In this document: piece by piece, positions 7,936 through 16,433 of the stretch
Numbering within the stretch: position 1 is the stretch's first letter
Layout: the number at the start of each line of letters is the position of its first letter
DNA from: Clostridiaceae bacterium
Lineage (GTDB): Bacteria > Bacillota > Clostridia > Lachnospirales > Lachnospiraceae
Direction of reading: 5' to 3'
Assembly (NCBI GenBank): GCA_902363735.1
Contig: CABJBA010000001.1
Span: forward strand, 930,001-994,000
DNA: 64,000 nt
Translations under genes and position numbers: made by a program
The notes under the pieces: generated by a model
Told to the model about the DNA's origin: nothing
The model's database searches: none
Seen by the model: only the letters and a program-made list of their open reading frames with translations

Positions 7936-8679
7936 TTATTTTACCGCCAATCGATTTATTTGTGTTGCCAGATAACCGGCTCCATAACCATTATCAATAT
8001 TTACCACTGAGATTCCGTTTGCACAGGAATTTAACATGGTAAGAAGAGCTGACAGCCCGTGAAAGCTGGCTCCATATCCCACTGAAGTAGGAACCGCTAT
8101 GACCGGACTTTCTGCCAGTCCTGCAATCACGGTTCCCAAAGCCCCCTCCATTCCCGCCACTGCAACAATGCAGTTGGCTTTGCTGATCCGGTCCCTCTGA
8201 GACAGCACACGGTGAATGCCTGCTACTCCCACATCATAAATACGGTCCACATTGCAGCCAAAATATTCTGCTGTCTGGGCCGCTTCCTCTGCCACCGGAA
8301 TATCTGCCGTCCCTCCGGTACAAACCGCAATACACCCCTTTTTCTCTTTCTCCCCCTTCTCCACTTTCAAAATTCCGGATATGGGATCAAATTGTACTTC
8401 AGGTACAACAGCTCTTACCAGTTCAAACTGTTCTTTTGAGGCCCTGGTTCCCAAAACCTCTCCATCCCGTTCATAGAATTTCTTATAGATCTCCACCAGG
8501 TATGGATCCGGCTTTCCCTGACAGAAAACGGTCTCTCCAAAACCGGAACGGAGAGCCCGGTGATGATCCAGTTTGGCATACCCCAGGTCTTCATAGGGAA
8601 GATCCTTCAGCAGCTTTTCCGCTTCCAGTATTTCCATTCCTCCTGATTTTACCAGGTTTAACATTTCTCTTATATCCAT
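7936..8679 (-). CDS. larB: LarB, pyridinium-3,5-biscarboxylate mononucleotide synthase
   Basis: LarB carboxylates and hydrolyses nicotinate adenine dinucleotide, the first step of the nickel-pincer cofactor pathway. The 247-residue protein has a LarB-specific N-terminal part (residues 30-65, LDHHRALRSGFGE) and a PurE-like C-terminal domain with CTGGTADIPVAEEAA (about 129-143) and AGMEGALGTVIAGL. AAGGAGAT precedes the ATG. It lies 65 bp after the last transporter gene and 1 bp before larC. Confidence 0.93.
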   Translation of the reverse strand: MDIREMLNLVKSGGMEILEAEKLLKDLPYEDLGYAKLDHHRALRSGFGETVFCQGKPDPYLVEIYKKFYERDGEVLGTRASKEQFELVRAVVPEVQFDPISGILKVEKGEKEKKGCIAVCTGGTADIPVAEEAAQTAEYFGCNVDRIYDVGVAGIHRVLSQRDRISKANCIVAVAGMEGALGTVIAGLAESPVIAVPTSVGYGASFHGLSALLTMLNSCANGISVVNIDNGYGAGYLATQINRLAVK

Positions 8680-8744
8680 AATCTTATTTATCTCCTTTTA
8701 CTGCTTATCTAAATTTGTTACGATTCTGATATGCCATTCGTAAT

Positions 8745-9353
8745 TCAATTGTAATCCAAATCAATTCTTCTTGTGCACACCCGATTTAAAAGTCCTTCAG
8801 AATGGCTTACAACCAATAACCCGATCTCCCTCTTTTCTGTTTCTTCTATAAGAAAATTCCAGATCTGGCTCTGGGTAATCAAATCCAGCATGGTACTGAT
8901 CTCATCTGCCAGCAGAAACCTGGTTCCCTGTCCAAGAGCTCTGGCAATACAAAACCTCTGCAATTCCCCTCCTGAGACCTCAGACGGATAACGGTTCAGC
9001 CAGTCCGGTTCAATGCCCAACCCTTCCATCACCCGTTTTTCCACCCTGTCCCCTTCCTTTAAAACCTCCTTCAGCATAATTCTGGGATTTACGGAAAGTT
9101 CCGGATGCTGCCATACCATCTGAATGGGGCAATATCCTTTATAGGAAGAAAGACACTTTCCATCTAAAAGCACCTGTCCTGAATCCTGTTTTTCATAGCC
9201 TGCCAGGATCTTGCAAAAAGTAGTCTTTCCAAAACCACTGGGGGCAGCAAGTCCAAGCCGCTCGTTTTGGTCCATATATATGCTTAAATTGTTTAGTATT
9301 TGTCTGTTTCCATTATCATATTGGAATGAAATATCATTTGCTTCCAGCCTCAT
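8745..9353 (-). CDS. ABC transporter ATP-binding protein, nickel/oligopeptide type (second ATPase)
   Basis: This 202-residue NikE/DppF-like subunit has the nucleotide fold and little else. The P-loop reads GLAAPSGFGKTTF (about 34-46), the signature VSGGELQRFCIARAL (about 129-143), and Walker B FLLADEIST. Its ATG overlaps the stop of the preceding ATPase (ATGA), so the two are translationally coupled. It lacks the C-terminal extension of full-length DppF/OppF, as is usual for NikE/CntF-type subunits. Confidence 0.85.
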   Translation of the reverse strand: MRLEANDISFQYDNGNRQILNNLSIYMDQNERLGLAAPSGFGKTTFCKILAGYEKQDSGQVLLDGKCLSSYKGYCPIQMVWQHPELSVNPRIMLKEVLKEGDRVEKRVMEGLGIEPDWLNRYPSEVSGGELQRFCIARALGQGTRFLLADEISTMLDLITQSQIWNFLIEETEKREIGLLVVSHSEGLLNRVCTRRIDLDYN

Positions 9354-10291
9354 ACTGATTCTCCACCTGCCTTTATACAGCGTACCTTACCACCATGAAA
9401 ACTGCGGTACTCCACTTCTTTTAAACACGGTTCCTGTACATCACTGCATCTGGGAGCATAGGGACAGCCGACAGGCCGGTTTCCGGCATAAGGCTGGGTT
9501 CCCGGCTCAGCAAAAAAACCATGATCCGGCATTGCCCGGTAAAGAGCCCTTGTATAAGGATGCCGAAGGTTGCTCTCTTCTTGAAAATCAGAAGTCAGGG
9601 CCTCCTCCACATTGGTACCAGCATAAAATACAACAATCCGGTCTGCAGCTTCAAGGGCCAGTTCCAGATCGTGAGTAATAAGAAGCACTCCAGCCCCTTC
9701 ATCAGCCATTTCCCGAAAATGAGACAATACACGTTTTGCAATATCTATATGAAGTCCCGGAGTAGGTTCGTCTGCAATCACCAGTCTTGGCTTCTCCATC
9801 GTGGCAGTGGAAATCAAAATTCTTCTGGTCATACCGCCGGACAGTTCAAAGGGATATAAACTTTCCGTAGGTGCATCAAGCCCGTACCGTTTCAAAACCT
9901 CCAGGCTCTTCTTCCTGCTTTTTTCATCCCTTTTCCCTTTGCGGATCTGAAGCCCGGTTTTCATCAAAGGATCCAGATAAGAAACACTCTGAGGCACCAA
10001 AACCATTTCCTTACCCCGCAGTTCTTTCATCCTCTTTTCCGTAAGAGCTTCCCCATAATAGGAAATCTCTCCGCTCCATGACCCATTATAAGGTAAAATC
10101 CCCAAAACACTGTGAGCCAGCAGGCTTTTTCCGGAGCCACTGGAGCCCACAACTGCCACCATCTCTCCTTCTTTTACATCCAGACTTAAATCCTTGATAG
10201 CCAGGAGATTTGTTTGGTGAAAACCTCGTTCATACTGGGAAAATGATACGGATAAATGCCTGATTGACAAAACCGTTTTTCTCTCTTCCAA
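9350..10291 (-). CDS. ABC transporter ATP-binding protein, nickel/oligopeptide type (first ATPase)
   Basis: This 313-residue NikD/DppD-like ATPase has Walker A GSSGSGKS (about 53-60), signature LSGGMTRRILISTA and Walker B RLVIADEPT. The C-terminal oligopeptide-transporter extension contains the cysteine motif GCPYAPRCSDVQEPC, typical of DppD/OppD proteins. No ATG fits: translation appears to start at TTG (10291), which has GGAGGA at good spacing. It is the fourth gene of the operon. Confidence 0.87.
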   Translation of the reverse strand: MEERKTVLSIRHLSVSFSQYERGFHQTNLLAIKDLSLDVKEGEMVAVVGSSGSGKSLLAHSVLGILPYNGSWSGEISYYGEALTEKRMKELRGKEMVLVPQSVSYLDPLMKTGLQIRKGKRDEKSRKKSLEVLKRYGLDAPTESLYPFELSGGMTRRILISTATMEKPRLVIADEPTPGLHIDIAKRVLSHFREMADEGAGVLLITHDLELALEAADRIVVFYAGTNVEEALTSDFQEESNLRHPYTRALYRAMPDHGFFAEPGTQPYAGNRPVGCPYAPRCSDVQEPCLKEVEYRSFHGGKVRCIKAGGESV

Positions 10292-10303
10292 CTTAAGTTC
10301 CTC

Positions 10304-11128
10304 CTACTGATGTATATGTCCCGGATCCATCAGACGCCCTAATATGTCTCCAGTCAGGTGAAACAGCAATACCACTGCTGCCAGAAACAGGCCCGGAAAC
10401 AATGCCAGCCACCAGTTTCCCATTGCCAGGTATTTCATACCTTCCGACAAAATAATTCCCACAGCAGGCTGTTCGCTGGATAGCCCGAATCCCAGAAAAG
10501 TAATGCTTGCCTCATGTAAAATGGCATGGGGAAATAACAGAACAAATCCTACCAGAAGCTGAGGCATTAAGTGGGGCATCATATGTTTGAATGCAATGCT
10601 AAACTTCCCCTGTCCAAGCTTTTCTGCTATCTTAATATACTGACTCTCCTTCAACTGCAAAACCTCACCCCGGATCAGCCGGGCCAGAGAAGTCCAGTGG
10701 GTCAGGGATATGCCTATCACCACCCCTTTAAAGCCTTTTCCCAGTGCAAAGGATATGAGAATCAGCAAAAGAATGTGTGGAATTCCCATAACCAGATCAA
10801 TAAGTCCGGTGACAAACACATCTGCAATTTTTCCCATAACCGCCCCTAAAACTCCAAGAAGAAAAGCCAAACCTGCACTGACTGCAGCGGTCAGAAATCC
10901 GATCCTGATGCTGACAGACAGGCCGGTCATGGTACGGGCAAACATATCACGGCCCAGCCAGTCCGTACCAAAGGGATAAGAAAAACAGGGAGGCAGGTTT
11001 TTCCGGGAAAAATCAGTGACCAGAGCTTTTTCCCGAAAAAAATATCCGGCAATGGTTACTGTTCCCAGAAATAAGACGGAAAAAACAAAAAAGAAAACCA
11101 TGATCTTGCGGCTGTTCCATTGCTTCAT
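10304..11128 (-). CDS. ABC transporter permease, NikC/DppC-like
   Basis: This 274-residue permease has an N-terminal span (about 10-30), the family segment FGTDWLGRDMFARTMTG (about 53-69) and four or five further spans with the ATPase-docking loop near KIAEKLGQGKFSIAFKHMMPH. Its ATG overlaps the stop of the NikB-like gene (ATGA). With NikB it forms the channel of the proposed nickel importer. Confidence 0.88.
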   Translation of the reverse strand: MKQWNSRKIMVFFFVFSVLFLGTVTIAGYFFREKALVTDFSRKNLPPCFSYPFGTDWLGRDMFARTMTGLSVSIRIGFLTAAVSAGLAFLLGVLGAVMGKIADVFVTGLIDLVMGIPHILLLILISFALGKGFKGVVIGISLTHWTSLARLIRGEVLQLKESQYIKIAEKLGQGKFSIAFKHMMPHLMPQLLVGFVLLFPHAILHEASITFLGFGLSSEQPAVGIILSEGMKYLAMGNWWLALFPGLFLAAVVLLFHLTGDILGRLMDPGHIHQ

Positions 11129-12117
11129 CCTTCCTTCCTCCCTTTTCTTATTCTTGGGTCCACAATCTCATATAAAAGATTGGCAGTAAAATTACCGGCA
11201 AATACGATAGCGGCAGTGATTACGGTAATTCCCAAAAGCAGGGGCACATCACCCCCAAGTCCTGCTGTCACCGCTGCCTGACCCAGACCAGGGTAGGAAA
11301 ACACTTGCTCAACAAGTATGGAACCTCCGATAATTTCGCTTACTGACGCAAATTGTATGGTGAGGGCAGGTAAAAGAACATTTCGGACACCATGTCCCAA
11401 AACGATTTGCCCCATCCTTTCTCCTCTTGCTTTTGCAAAAAGTACATAATCACTTTCCATAACATCCAGCATCTTCTCCCTTGTATGGAGAATCATGGAA
11501 GATATTCCTGTTATGGAAAGAGTGAGAACCGGCAGGATTCCATGAAGAATCCTGTCCTTAAAAGTAACCTCTGCCGCTTCTATTCCAATCGGAACGCTTA
11601 AACCGATAGGAAGGACCTTCAGCCAAACTCCAAAAATCATCAAAAATATCAGGGCAAGCCAAAATGCCGGAGTGCTGGCAGTAACAAGTGCGTAAGCCAA
11701 AATCCCCTTATCCAGCCGTTTTCCCCGGTTTGCTCCTGAAAGGATTCCAAGAACAAAGCCAACTGTCCCGGAAATCAGCCATGAAACTCCCATCATCAGG
11801 AGGGAATTTGACAGTCTCACCCCAATGACCTTGACAACAGGCTGGCGGTATAACAGAGAAACTCCCATATCCCCCCGCAAAAAATCGCCTGCCCAGGAAA
11901 GATAGCGCCTGACAGGAGGAAGGGTTGTTCCCCAATACTGGGAAAGCTTTTCAATCTGCTCCTGGCTCATGGACCCTAAGGCTGCCTGGCCCACATTGAC
12001 CTTTAAGGGGTCTATGGGGGAAATGGACATCAGAAAAAAAGCGGCTACACTGACTAGAAATAAAAGAACCGCCATCCGTATGAAATTTTTCAGCAGAAAA
12101 AAAAGTTTCTTTTTCAT
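11125..12117 (-). CDS. ABC transporter permease, NikB/DppB-like
   Basis: This permease of about 330 residues has a single N-terminal span, a long outside loop typical of the DppB class (SQYWGTTLPPVRRYLSW) and the C-terminal permease core (GGSILVEQVFSYPGLGQ). The start is taken as the ATG that overlaps the upstream stop (ATGA at 12117-12114) and has GGAG in front. An earlier in-frame ATG four codons upstream has no ribosome-binding site. Confidence 0.88.
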   Translation of the reverse strand: MKKKLFFLLKNFIRMAVLLFLVSVAAFFLMSISPIDPLKVNVGQAALGSMSQEQIEKLSQYWGTTLPPVRRYLSWAGDFLRGDMGVSLLYRQPVVKVIGVRLSNSLLMMGVSWLISGTVGFVLGILSGANRGKRLDKGILAYALVTASTPAFWLALIFLMIFGVWLKVLPIGLSVPIGIEAAEVTFKDRILHGILPVLTLSITGISSMILHTREKMLDVMESDYVLFAKARGERMGQIVLGHGVRNVLLPALTIQFASVSEIIGGSILVEQVFSYPGLGQAAVTAGLGGDVPLLLGITVITAAIVFAGNFTANLLYEIVDPRIRKGRKEG

Positions 12118-13721
12118 TTCCAGCTCCATTGGTCCACATTATTGACAATTGACCACCCATGACCATGCGGATGAAGCTTCTGATCTGCAACCTGAAGTTC
12201 TTTCCTTGACCAATATAAGTGGTTAATATTTACCAGCCAGACCCATGGAATATCACCCTCCTGGGTAACTCCGGTTTCCCCATCCCACTGGGCTTTTCTC
12301 CAAAGCTCATTGGACTTTTCTCCATCATTTTCTGCCAAAGCTTCATCCATGTACTGATCCACTTTGGAATTAGCATAGGGAGAATAAGAGGCAAGGCCGG
12401 TATCTTTCATAGTATGGTAAATGTTGTAAAGTTCCATAGGCGTATGAGCTCCCCAGCCCCAGAACAGAGGATTGGACTGAGCTAAATCATAGGCAGTATC
12501 CCAGCCTGCCCCTTCCATCTTCCCATCAATTCCAAGGGATTTCAGCTGGTTCACAGTATCCGCTGCAAGAGCCTGACGTACAGAGTCATTGGAAGGATAT
12601 ATAAAATGAAGCTCTGCCCGTTTTCCATCTTTTTCCCGGATTCCGTCTGTTCCTATCAGCCAGCCTGCCTCATCAAGAAGGGCATTGGCCTTCTCTGGGT
12701 CAAATTCTATCTTGGAAGATGGCTCATACCAGGGCATTTTATCGCAAACGCTGTAGGCAGGGCTGCCGTAGCCGTTCAGCACATGTTCAATCATTTCCTC
12801 CCGGTTAATACCCATGCTGATGGCCCTTCTGACTTTCACATCACTGGTGAAGTCATTACCAATGGGGACCCCGTCTTTTGAGAGACTTCCTGACGGAATG
12901 GCCGGAAGGTTAAAACCCCGGTTATCCACTGTCTCAAAAGATAAAAGCTCATAACCGGGTATAGTAAGGCCGGAATAAGGAGCTGCGGTATAAGCCAGGT
13001 CTGCCTGTCCGGACCTTATTGCCGCCAAAGCCCCATCCTCTTCCATAAAGAGTATAGTAACCTTTTTCATTTTTGAAGCTTCCCCGTAATAGTCCGGATT
13101 GGCTTCCAGAATCACCTGCTGGCCTTTATCCCATTGTTTTAATATATAGCGGCCTGAACCAACAGGATGTTCTCCGTAATCCGGTCCATAACTGTGTTCC
13201 GGTACAATTCCCACATTTGCCATTGTATAGGGCCAGATAGAATAAGGCCGGTTCATATGAAACACTGCGGTGGAGCGATCCACGGCTTCCGCACGGTCCA
13301 GCATAGTAAAATCGTTGACTGAGCTGGTATCCCTTAAGGTATTGTAAGTGAATGCCACATCTTCTGCCGTCAGCTGTTCTCCGTCGGTAAAGGACACATC
13401 TTCCCGAACCTTTACTGTCCAGGTCAATCCGTCATCGCTGACTTCTATAGCGGTAGCCAGATCATAGCCGATGGTCAGATCTTTATCCGTAACTGTAAGT
13501 GTACTTTGAATTAAAGGCTCATGAACATGTTCTCCCGCACCCCAGCCGTATGCGGGGTCAAATCCTGCCTCAGGCTCTGAGTTGACGCCCATTACCACCA
13601 CCACACTGTCTTCTGTTCTGCCAGAAATATTTTCAGTACCGGGATTTTCCTTTTTACAACCACTTACAGCCATAGAAATCAGCACCAGCATAACTGCAAC
13701 TTTCCATCTCCCTTTTTTCAT
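12114..13721 (-). CDS. Nickel/oligopeptide-type substrate-binding lipoprotein
   Basis: This 535-residue family-5 extracellular binding protein has signal peptide and lipobox VSGC (about 18-21), then the family core: FDPAYGWGAGEHVHEPLI (about 54-71), DLATAIEVSDDGLTWTVKVREDVSFTDG and the HSYGP segment. A nickel role is inferred, not seen: it opens the operon that ends in larBCE, and the Lar cofactor needs nickel. Family members also bind peptides or metal-opine chelates. AAGGAGAAAG precedes the ATG. Three His residues in the hinge regions could contact a metal chelate. Confidence 0.82.
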   Translation of the reverse strand: MKKGRWKVAVMLVLISMAVSGCKKENPGTENISGRTEDSVVVVMGVNSEPEAGFDPAYGWGAGEHVHEPLIQSTLTVTDKDLTIGYDLATAIEVSDDGLTWTVKVREDVSFTDGEQLTAEDVAFTYNTLRDTSSVNDFTMLDRAEAVDRSTAVFHMNRPYSIWPYTMANVGIVPEHSYGPDYGEHPVGSGRYILKQWDKGQQVILEANPDYYGEASKMKKVTILFMEEDGALAAIRSGQADLAYTAAPYSGLTIPGYELLSFETVDNRGFNLPAIPSGSLSKDGVPIGNDFTSDVKVRRAISMGINREEMIEHVLNGYGSPAYSVCDKMPWYEPSSKIEFDPEKANALLDEAGWLIGTDGIREKDGKRAELHFIYPSNDSVRQALAADTVNQLKSLGIDGKMEGAGWDTAYDLAQSNPLFWGWGAHTPMELYNIYHTMKDTGLASYSPYANSKVDQYMDEALAENDGEKSNELWRKAQWDGETGVTQEGDIPWVWLVNINHLYWSRKELQVADQKLHPHGHGWSIVNNVDQWSWK

Positions 13722-13766
13722 AACTCTTTCTCCTTATTTTGTCCCTTTATTTCCCGTTTCCGCCAC

Positions 13767-13823
13767 AAAAAATACCAGAAACAGTCTACGTGTTCACTAA
13801 GAACACCTATACCTTCCTGGCAT
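13767..13823 (-). terminator. Attenuator-like hairpin in the nickel-importer/lar operon leader
   Basis: In the minus-strand transcript, AUGCCAGGAA (13823-13814) pairs with UUUCUGGUAU (13781-13772), enclosing a second perfect hairpin GUGUUC/GAACAC (13790-13806). Six U residues follow at once. This has the form of an intrinsic terminator placed about 45 nt before the first gene and about 70 nt after the predicted transcription start. It suggests conditional read-through, perhaps by a metal- or cofactor-sensing leader RNA. I cannot assign it to a known riboswitch class. Confidence 0.55.
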
Positions 13824-13897
13824 CTGTTTTCATCAATTATGTTCCATACTTCCATGTGAATATTTTTCAGTGGTGACTTCTGTCAGCCGTTGTAAAA

Positions 13898-13926
13898 ATT
13901 ATACAAAAAAAAGGACTTTACGTCAA
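13898..13926 (-). promoter_or_regulatory. Promoter of the nickel-importer/lar operon
   Basis: TTGACG (13926-13921) and TATAAT (13903-13898) are separated by 17 bp on the minus strand. It gives a leader of about 170 nt that carries the attenuator-like hairpin. The same TTGACG-17-TATAAT form occurs at the polyamine-type operon. Confidence 0.65.
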
Positions 13927-13989
13927 CGCATTTTTCTTCCACTCAAAGCAGATTACCAGTTTTTAAGAAGCCGGACCATATCTATAGCA

Positions 13990-14523
13990 TTAAAATGTCT
14001 CAACGGCACTTATATGCTTCACGAAAATATCCCTTATATATCCGCCATACTTCTCCTTAGTCAGAACAGCCCTATAGCCCTGTTTTACCGCATTCTTTTT
14101 ACTGTAGATATTTTCCGGGTGAACGGTGCACATCAGGTACTTATACCCCTGACTTTTCAGTTCTTCTTCTGCAGTCTGCATCATCCGGTGCTGAAGGCCG
14201 TTTCCCCTGTACTTGGGAAGGATTGCAATGGTGTCCATATGTGCCACCTTTTCCAATTCTTCATCAGAAAGCCCTATATCCCGGCCCAAATTTTCCTCCC
14301 CGCTTCCTGGAAAAACAACAGTAAAAACCCCGGCTAAAGCCCCTGTCTTCTTTTCAATAGCCTTATATCCCAGACCCCTTCCCTCTTTCAGAATGCGGCA
14401 GATCGATTCCCAATCATCTGCCACAAACCATTCTTTTTGTTCCATCAAAAGCCAAACCTCACGAATGACACTGGCCAAATCCTGGCAGTCCCCTGTTACA
14501 GCCTTTTCAATTGAGAACTCCAT
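13990..14523 (-). CDS. GNAT-family N-acetyltransferase
   Basis: The domain of about 177 residues contains the acetyl-CoA-binding segment ILPKYRGNGLQHRMM and a C-terminal GYRAVLTKEKYGGYIRDIFVK. The acceptor is unknown. The open frame extends 31 codons upstream through a copy of the dispersed repeat (KVNLPFGQKESPLEG), but homologue-like sequence begins at MEFSIEKAVTGD, so the start is placed there. The only SD-like sequence, GGAGGG, belongs to the repeat and sits just 1-2 nt from this ATG. A longer, repeat-encoded N-terminus is therefore possible. Confidence 0.75.
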   Translation of the reverse strand: MEFSIEKAVTGDCQDLASVIREVWLLMEQKEWFVADDWESICRILKEGRGLGYKAIEKKTGALAGVFTVVFPGSGEENLGRDIGLSDEELEKVAHMDTIAILPKYRGNGLQHRMMQTAEEELKSQGYKYLMCTVHPENIYSKKNAVKQGYRAVLTKEKYGGYIRDIFVKHISAVETF

Positions 14524-14568
14524 ACCCTCCAGGGGGCTCTCTTTTTGCCCAAAGGGCAAATTCACCTT
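14524..14568 (-). repeat. Dispersed palindromic coding repeat, copy 3
   Basis: This full 45-bp copy (minus strand AAGGTGAATTTGCCC, loop TTT, GGGCAAA, then CCCCCTGGAGGGT) fits exactly between the exonuclease stop codon and the first plausible GNAT start. It supplies the intergenic sequence and the only SD-like motif, and it is open in the GNAT frame. Confidence 0.85.
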
Positions 14569-14569
14569 A

Positions 14570-15244
14570 TCAGACATTTCTCGTAAAGCGGCACCTTGGA
14601 TAATTAGCGCAGCCATAAAAATCCCCGAACTTTCCGCTTCTACGTCTTAACAGGCCGCCGCATTGAGGGCATACCTCTGCCTCTGTATCTGCTGTTTTTA
14701 ACAGCTTTCCCATGTGCTCATAGCACTTCTGGTTCATGATGCAGTCATTTAACGCTCTGTGAGCACCTTCTGTCTCTATTTGGAAATAAGACGAAATATC
14801 GGTCAGACGATAGCGTTTAAGTTGGGGCAGACATGTCCTTGCCATGTATAAGGTGTCCACATAATCATTGATCACTTCTTTTTGGAGGAGTTCTCCTGCC
14901 ACACGGTAAAGAAAAAGCAGATCAAAGGACTGTATATTGTGTCCTACTAAAACCTCCCCCTCAATAAAGGATAAAAAATCCGGCAAAATCTCCTTCAGCT
15001 CCGGAGCCTCTCTGACCATCTCATCAGTAATGCCATTTACATTGGTCGCCCCTGCAGGGATATGAGTACCCGGATTTATCAGAGCCGTAAATTCCTCCGC
15101 CGGCTCATGCCCTCTTACTTTAATGGCAGAAATCTCAATAATGGAATCTTCCTTCGGGCTGATACCTGTTGTTTCCAAATCAAATACCACATAATCTTCT
15201 ATGTATTGGTCCAGACGTCTGCCTGTTAAATCTCTGACAGCCAT
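14570..15244 (-). CDS. DnaQ-like 3'-5' exonuclease with topoisomerase-type zinc ribbon
   Basis: This protein of about 224 residues has the DEDDh exonuclease fold: VVFDLETTG (ExoI, about 19-27), GHNIQSFDLLFL (ExoII) and HRALNDC (ExoIII). It is similar to the epsilon subunit and PolC exonuclease. The C-terminus is a zinc ribbon (CPQCGG ... GCANYPRC), as found on topoisomerase I tails, probably for binding DNA. The start at MAVRDLTG has GGAGGAG upstream; the longer frame has none. A role in DNA repair or RNA/DNA trimming is likely. Confidence 0.85.
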   Translation of the reverse strand: MAVRDLTGRRLDQYIEDYVVFDLETTGISPKEDSIIEISAIKVRGHEPAEEFTALINPGTHIPAGATNVNGITDEMVREAPELKEILPDFLSFIEGEVLVGHNIQSFDLLFLYRVAGELLQKEVINDYVDTLYMARTCLPQLKRYRLTDISSYFQIETEGAHRALNDCIMNQKCYEHMGKLLKTADTEAEVCPQCGGLLRRRSGKFGDFYGCANYPRCRFTRNV

Positions 15245-15382
15245 GTTTTCTCCTCCGTTCTGTATAATCATTGATAACGCTGTTACAATCTAGCTGTATT
15301 ATAATGAGATTCTAACATAACTTCATGAAACTGACAAGAAAAAGCGGCACTGCACCGAACGTACAATACCGCTTCCATCCAT

Positions 15383-16099
15383 TTATTGAACAGCCACCAT
15401 CTGAGCCGCAACTGTTTCCGCCTCTTCTCTGGAAAAGTATCCGCAGGCCTCCATCCTCTGAAGCACCTTCTTCTGCCTTTTCTCTGCCAGTTCAGGATTC
15501 TTTGTGGGAGCGTATTGAGAGGGAGCGTTAGGTATCCCTGCCAAAAGTGTACTTTCATATTCGGTCATATCCTCCGGTGCTTTTTGAAAATAGCCCTGGC
15601 TGGCCTCACCTACCGTATAATATCCGTCTCCAAAATAAATCCCGTTTACGTACAGCTCAAAAATATCTTCCTTCGTATAATTTCTTTCTATATTAAAAGC
15701 CATAAATACCTCAGCCGCCTTTCTGGAAAAGTCCTTTTCCTGACTGAAATACATATTTTTAGCCAACTGCTGTGTGATAGTGCTTCCGCCCTCCACAAGA
15801 CTCATGGCTCTGATGTCATTTATGGCTGCACGGCTGATTGCAATAAGATCAATTCCGCCGTGACTGTAAAAACGGTGATCCTCCACCGACAGCACTGCAT
15901 TTACATAAACCTGAGGCAGATCTTCAAATTCCGTGTAACCTTCCTTTGCCTGAATAACCTTCACCCGTTCATTAAGTCCATTTTCCTCCAGGACTTTCCG
16001 GTACAATTGATACCCTTGATATGATACGGTAAATCCAGTCAAAAGAAAGACTGCCAGCAGCAAAAATACGATTCGTTTCATCAATATTCCAATTTTCAT
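15383..16099 (-). CDS. Monofunctional peptidoglycan glycosyltransferase (GT51)
   Basis: This 238-residue enzyme polymerises lipid II at the membrane. An N-terminal span (about 9-27) is followed by the GT51 domain with its catalytic Glu in SVEDHRFYSHGGID (Glu73), the GGSTITQQLAKNMY motif (104-117) and RNYTKEDIFELYVNGIYFG. No transpeptidase domain follows, so it is an MtgA-like enzyme or a penicillin-binding protein cut down to this domain. GGAGG lies 10 nt before the ATG. Confidence 0.87.
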   Translation of the reverse strand: MKIGILMKRIVFLLLAVFLLTGFTVSYQGYQLYRKVLEENGLNERVKVIQAKEGYTEFEDLPQVYVNAVLSVEDHRFYSHGGIDLIAISRAAINDIRAMSLVEGGSTITQQLAKNMYFSQEKDFSRKAAEVFMAFNIERNYTKEDIFELYVNGIYFGDGYYTVGEASQGYFQKAPEDMTEYESTLLAGIPNAPSQYAPTKNPELAEKRQKKVLQRMEACGYFSREEAETVAAQMVAVQ

Positions 16100-16433
16100 A
16101 ATCTTACTGCCTCCTTTTTCTTAAATCATGTCTTTTGCTTCTGCATTTATTGTATCATAGACTTCTATGAAAAATAGGAATAATTCCTTATATTTTTCTG
16201 AAAATTACTGACAGTTTCTGTCAAAAACATTACCATTTCTTACAAATTTATGAAATAAACGGTAATACTTATTCTTCTGTTGGCTTTTTATATGTCTTAT
16301 TATATGGCTCTAAAAACATCTTAAAGGCTTTAACAGCTGCATACCTGATACCTATACGTTTTACACCTTGCAAGTATGGAATAAGCTATGATAAAATACA
16401 TAGATACTATATGTAGAAATTGAGGTTGTGAAA
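16100..16433. other. Intergenic region between divergent glycosyltransferase and ROK genes
   Basis: No gene is seen in these 334 bases. The region is AT-rich and holds the ROK-gene promoter and a short dyad TGACAG-TTT-CTGTCA at 16210-16224, a possible operator. Nothing else is supported. Confidence 0.5.
16368..16397 (+). promoter_or_regulatory. Probable promoter of the ROK repressor gene
   Basis: TTGCAA (16368-16373) and TAAAAT (16392-16397) are spaced by 18 bp, about 35 bp before the start codon. Confidence 0.4.

Noticed and set aside
15386..16024. Plus-strand frame of 212 codons opposite the glycosyltransferase gene
   Set aside because: Antisense shadow of a gene with clear GT51 motifs; the product is compositionally odd and has no translation signals.
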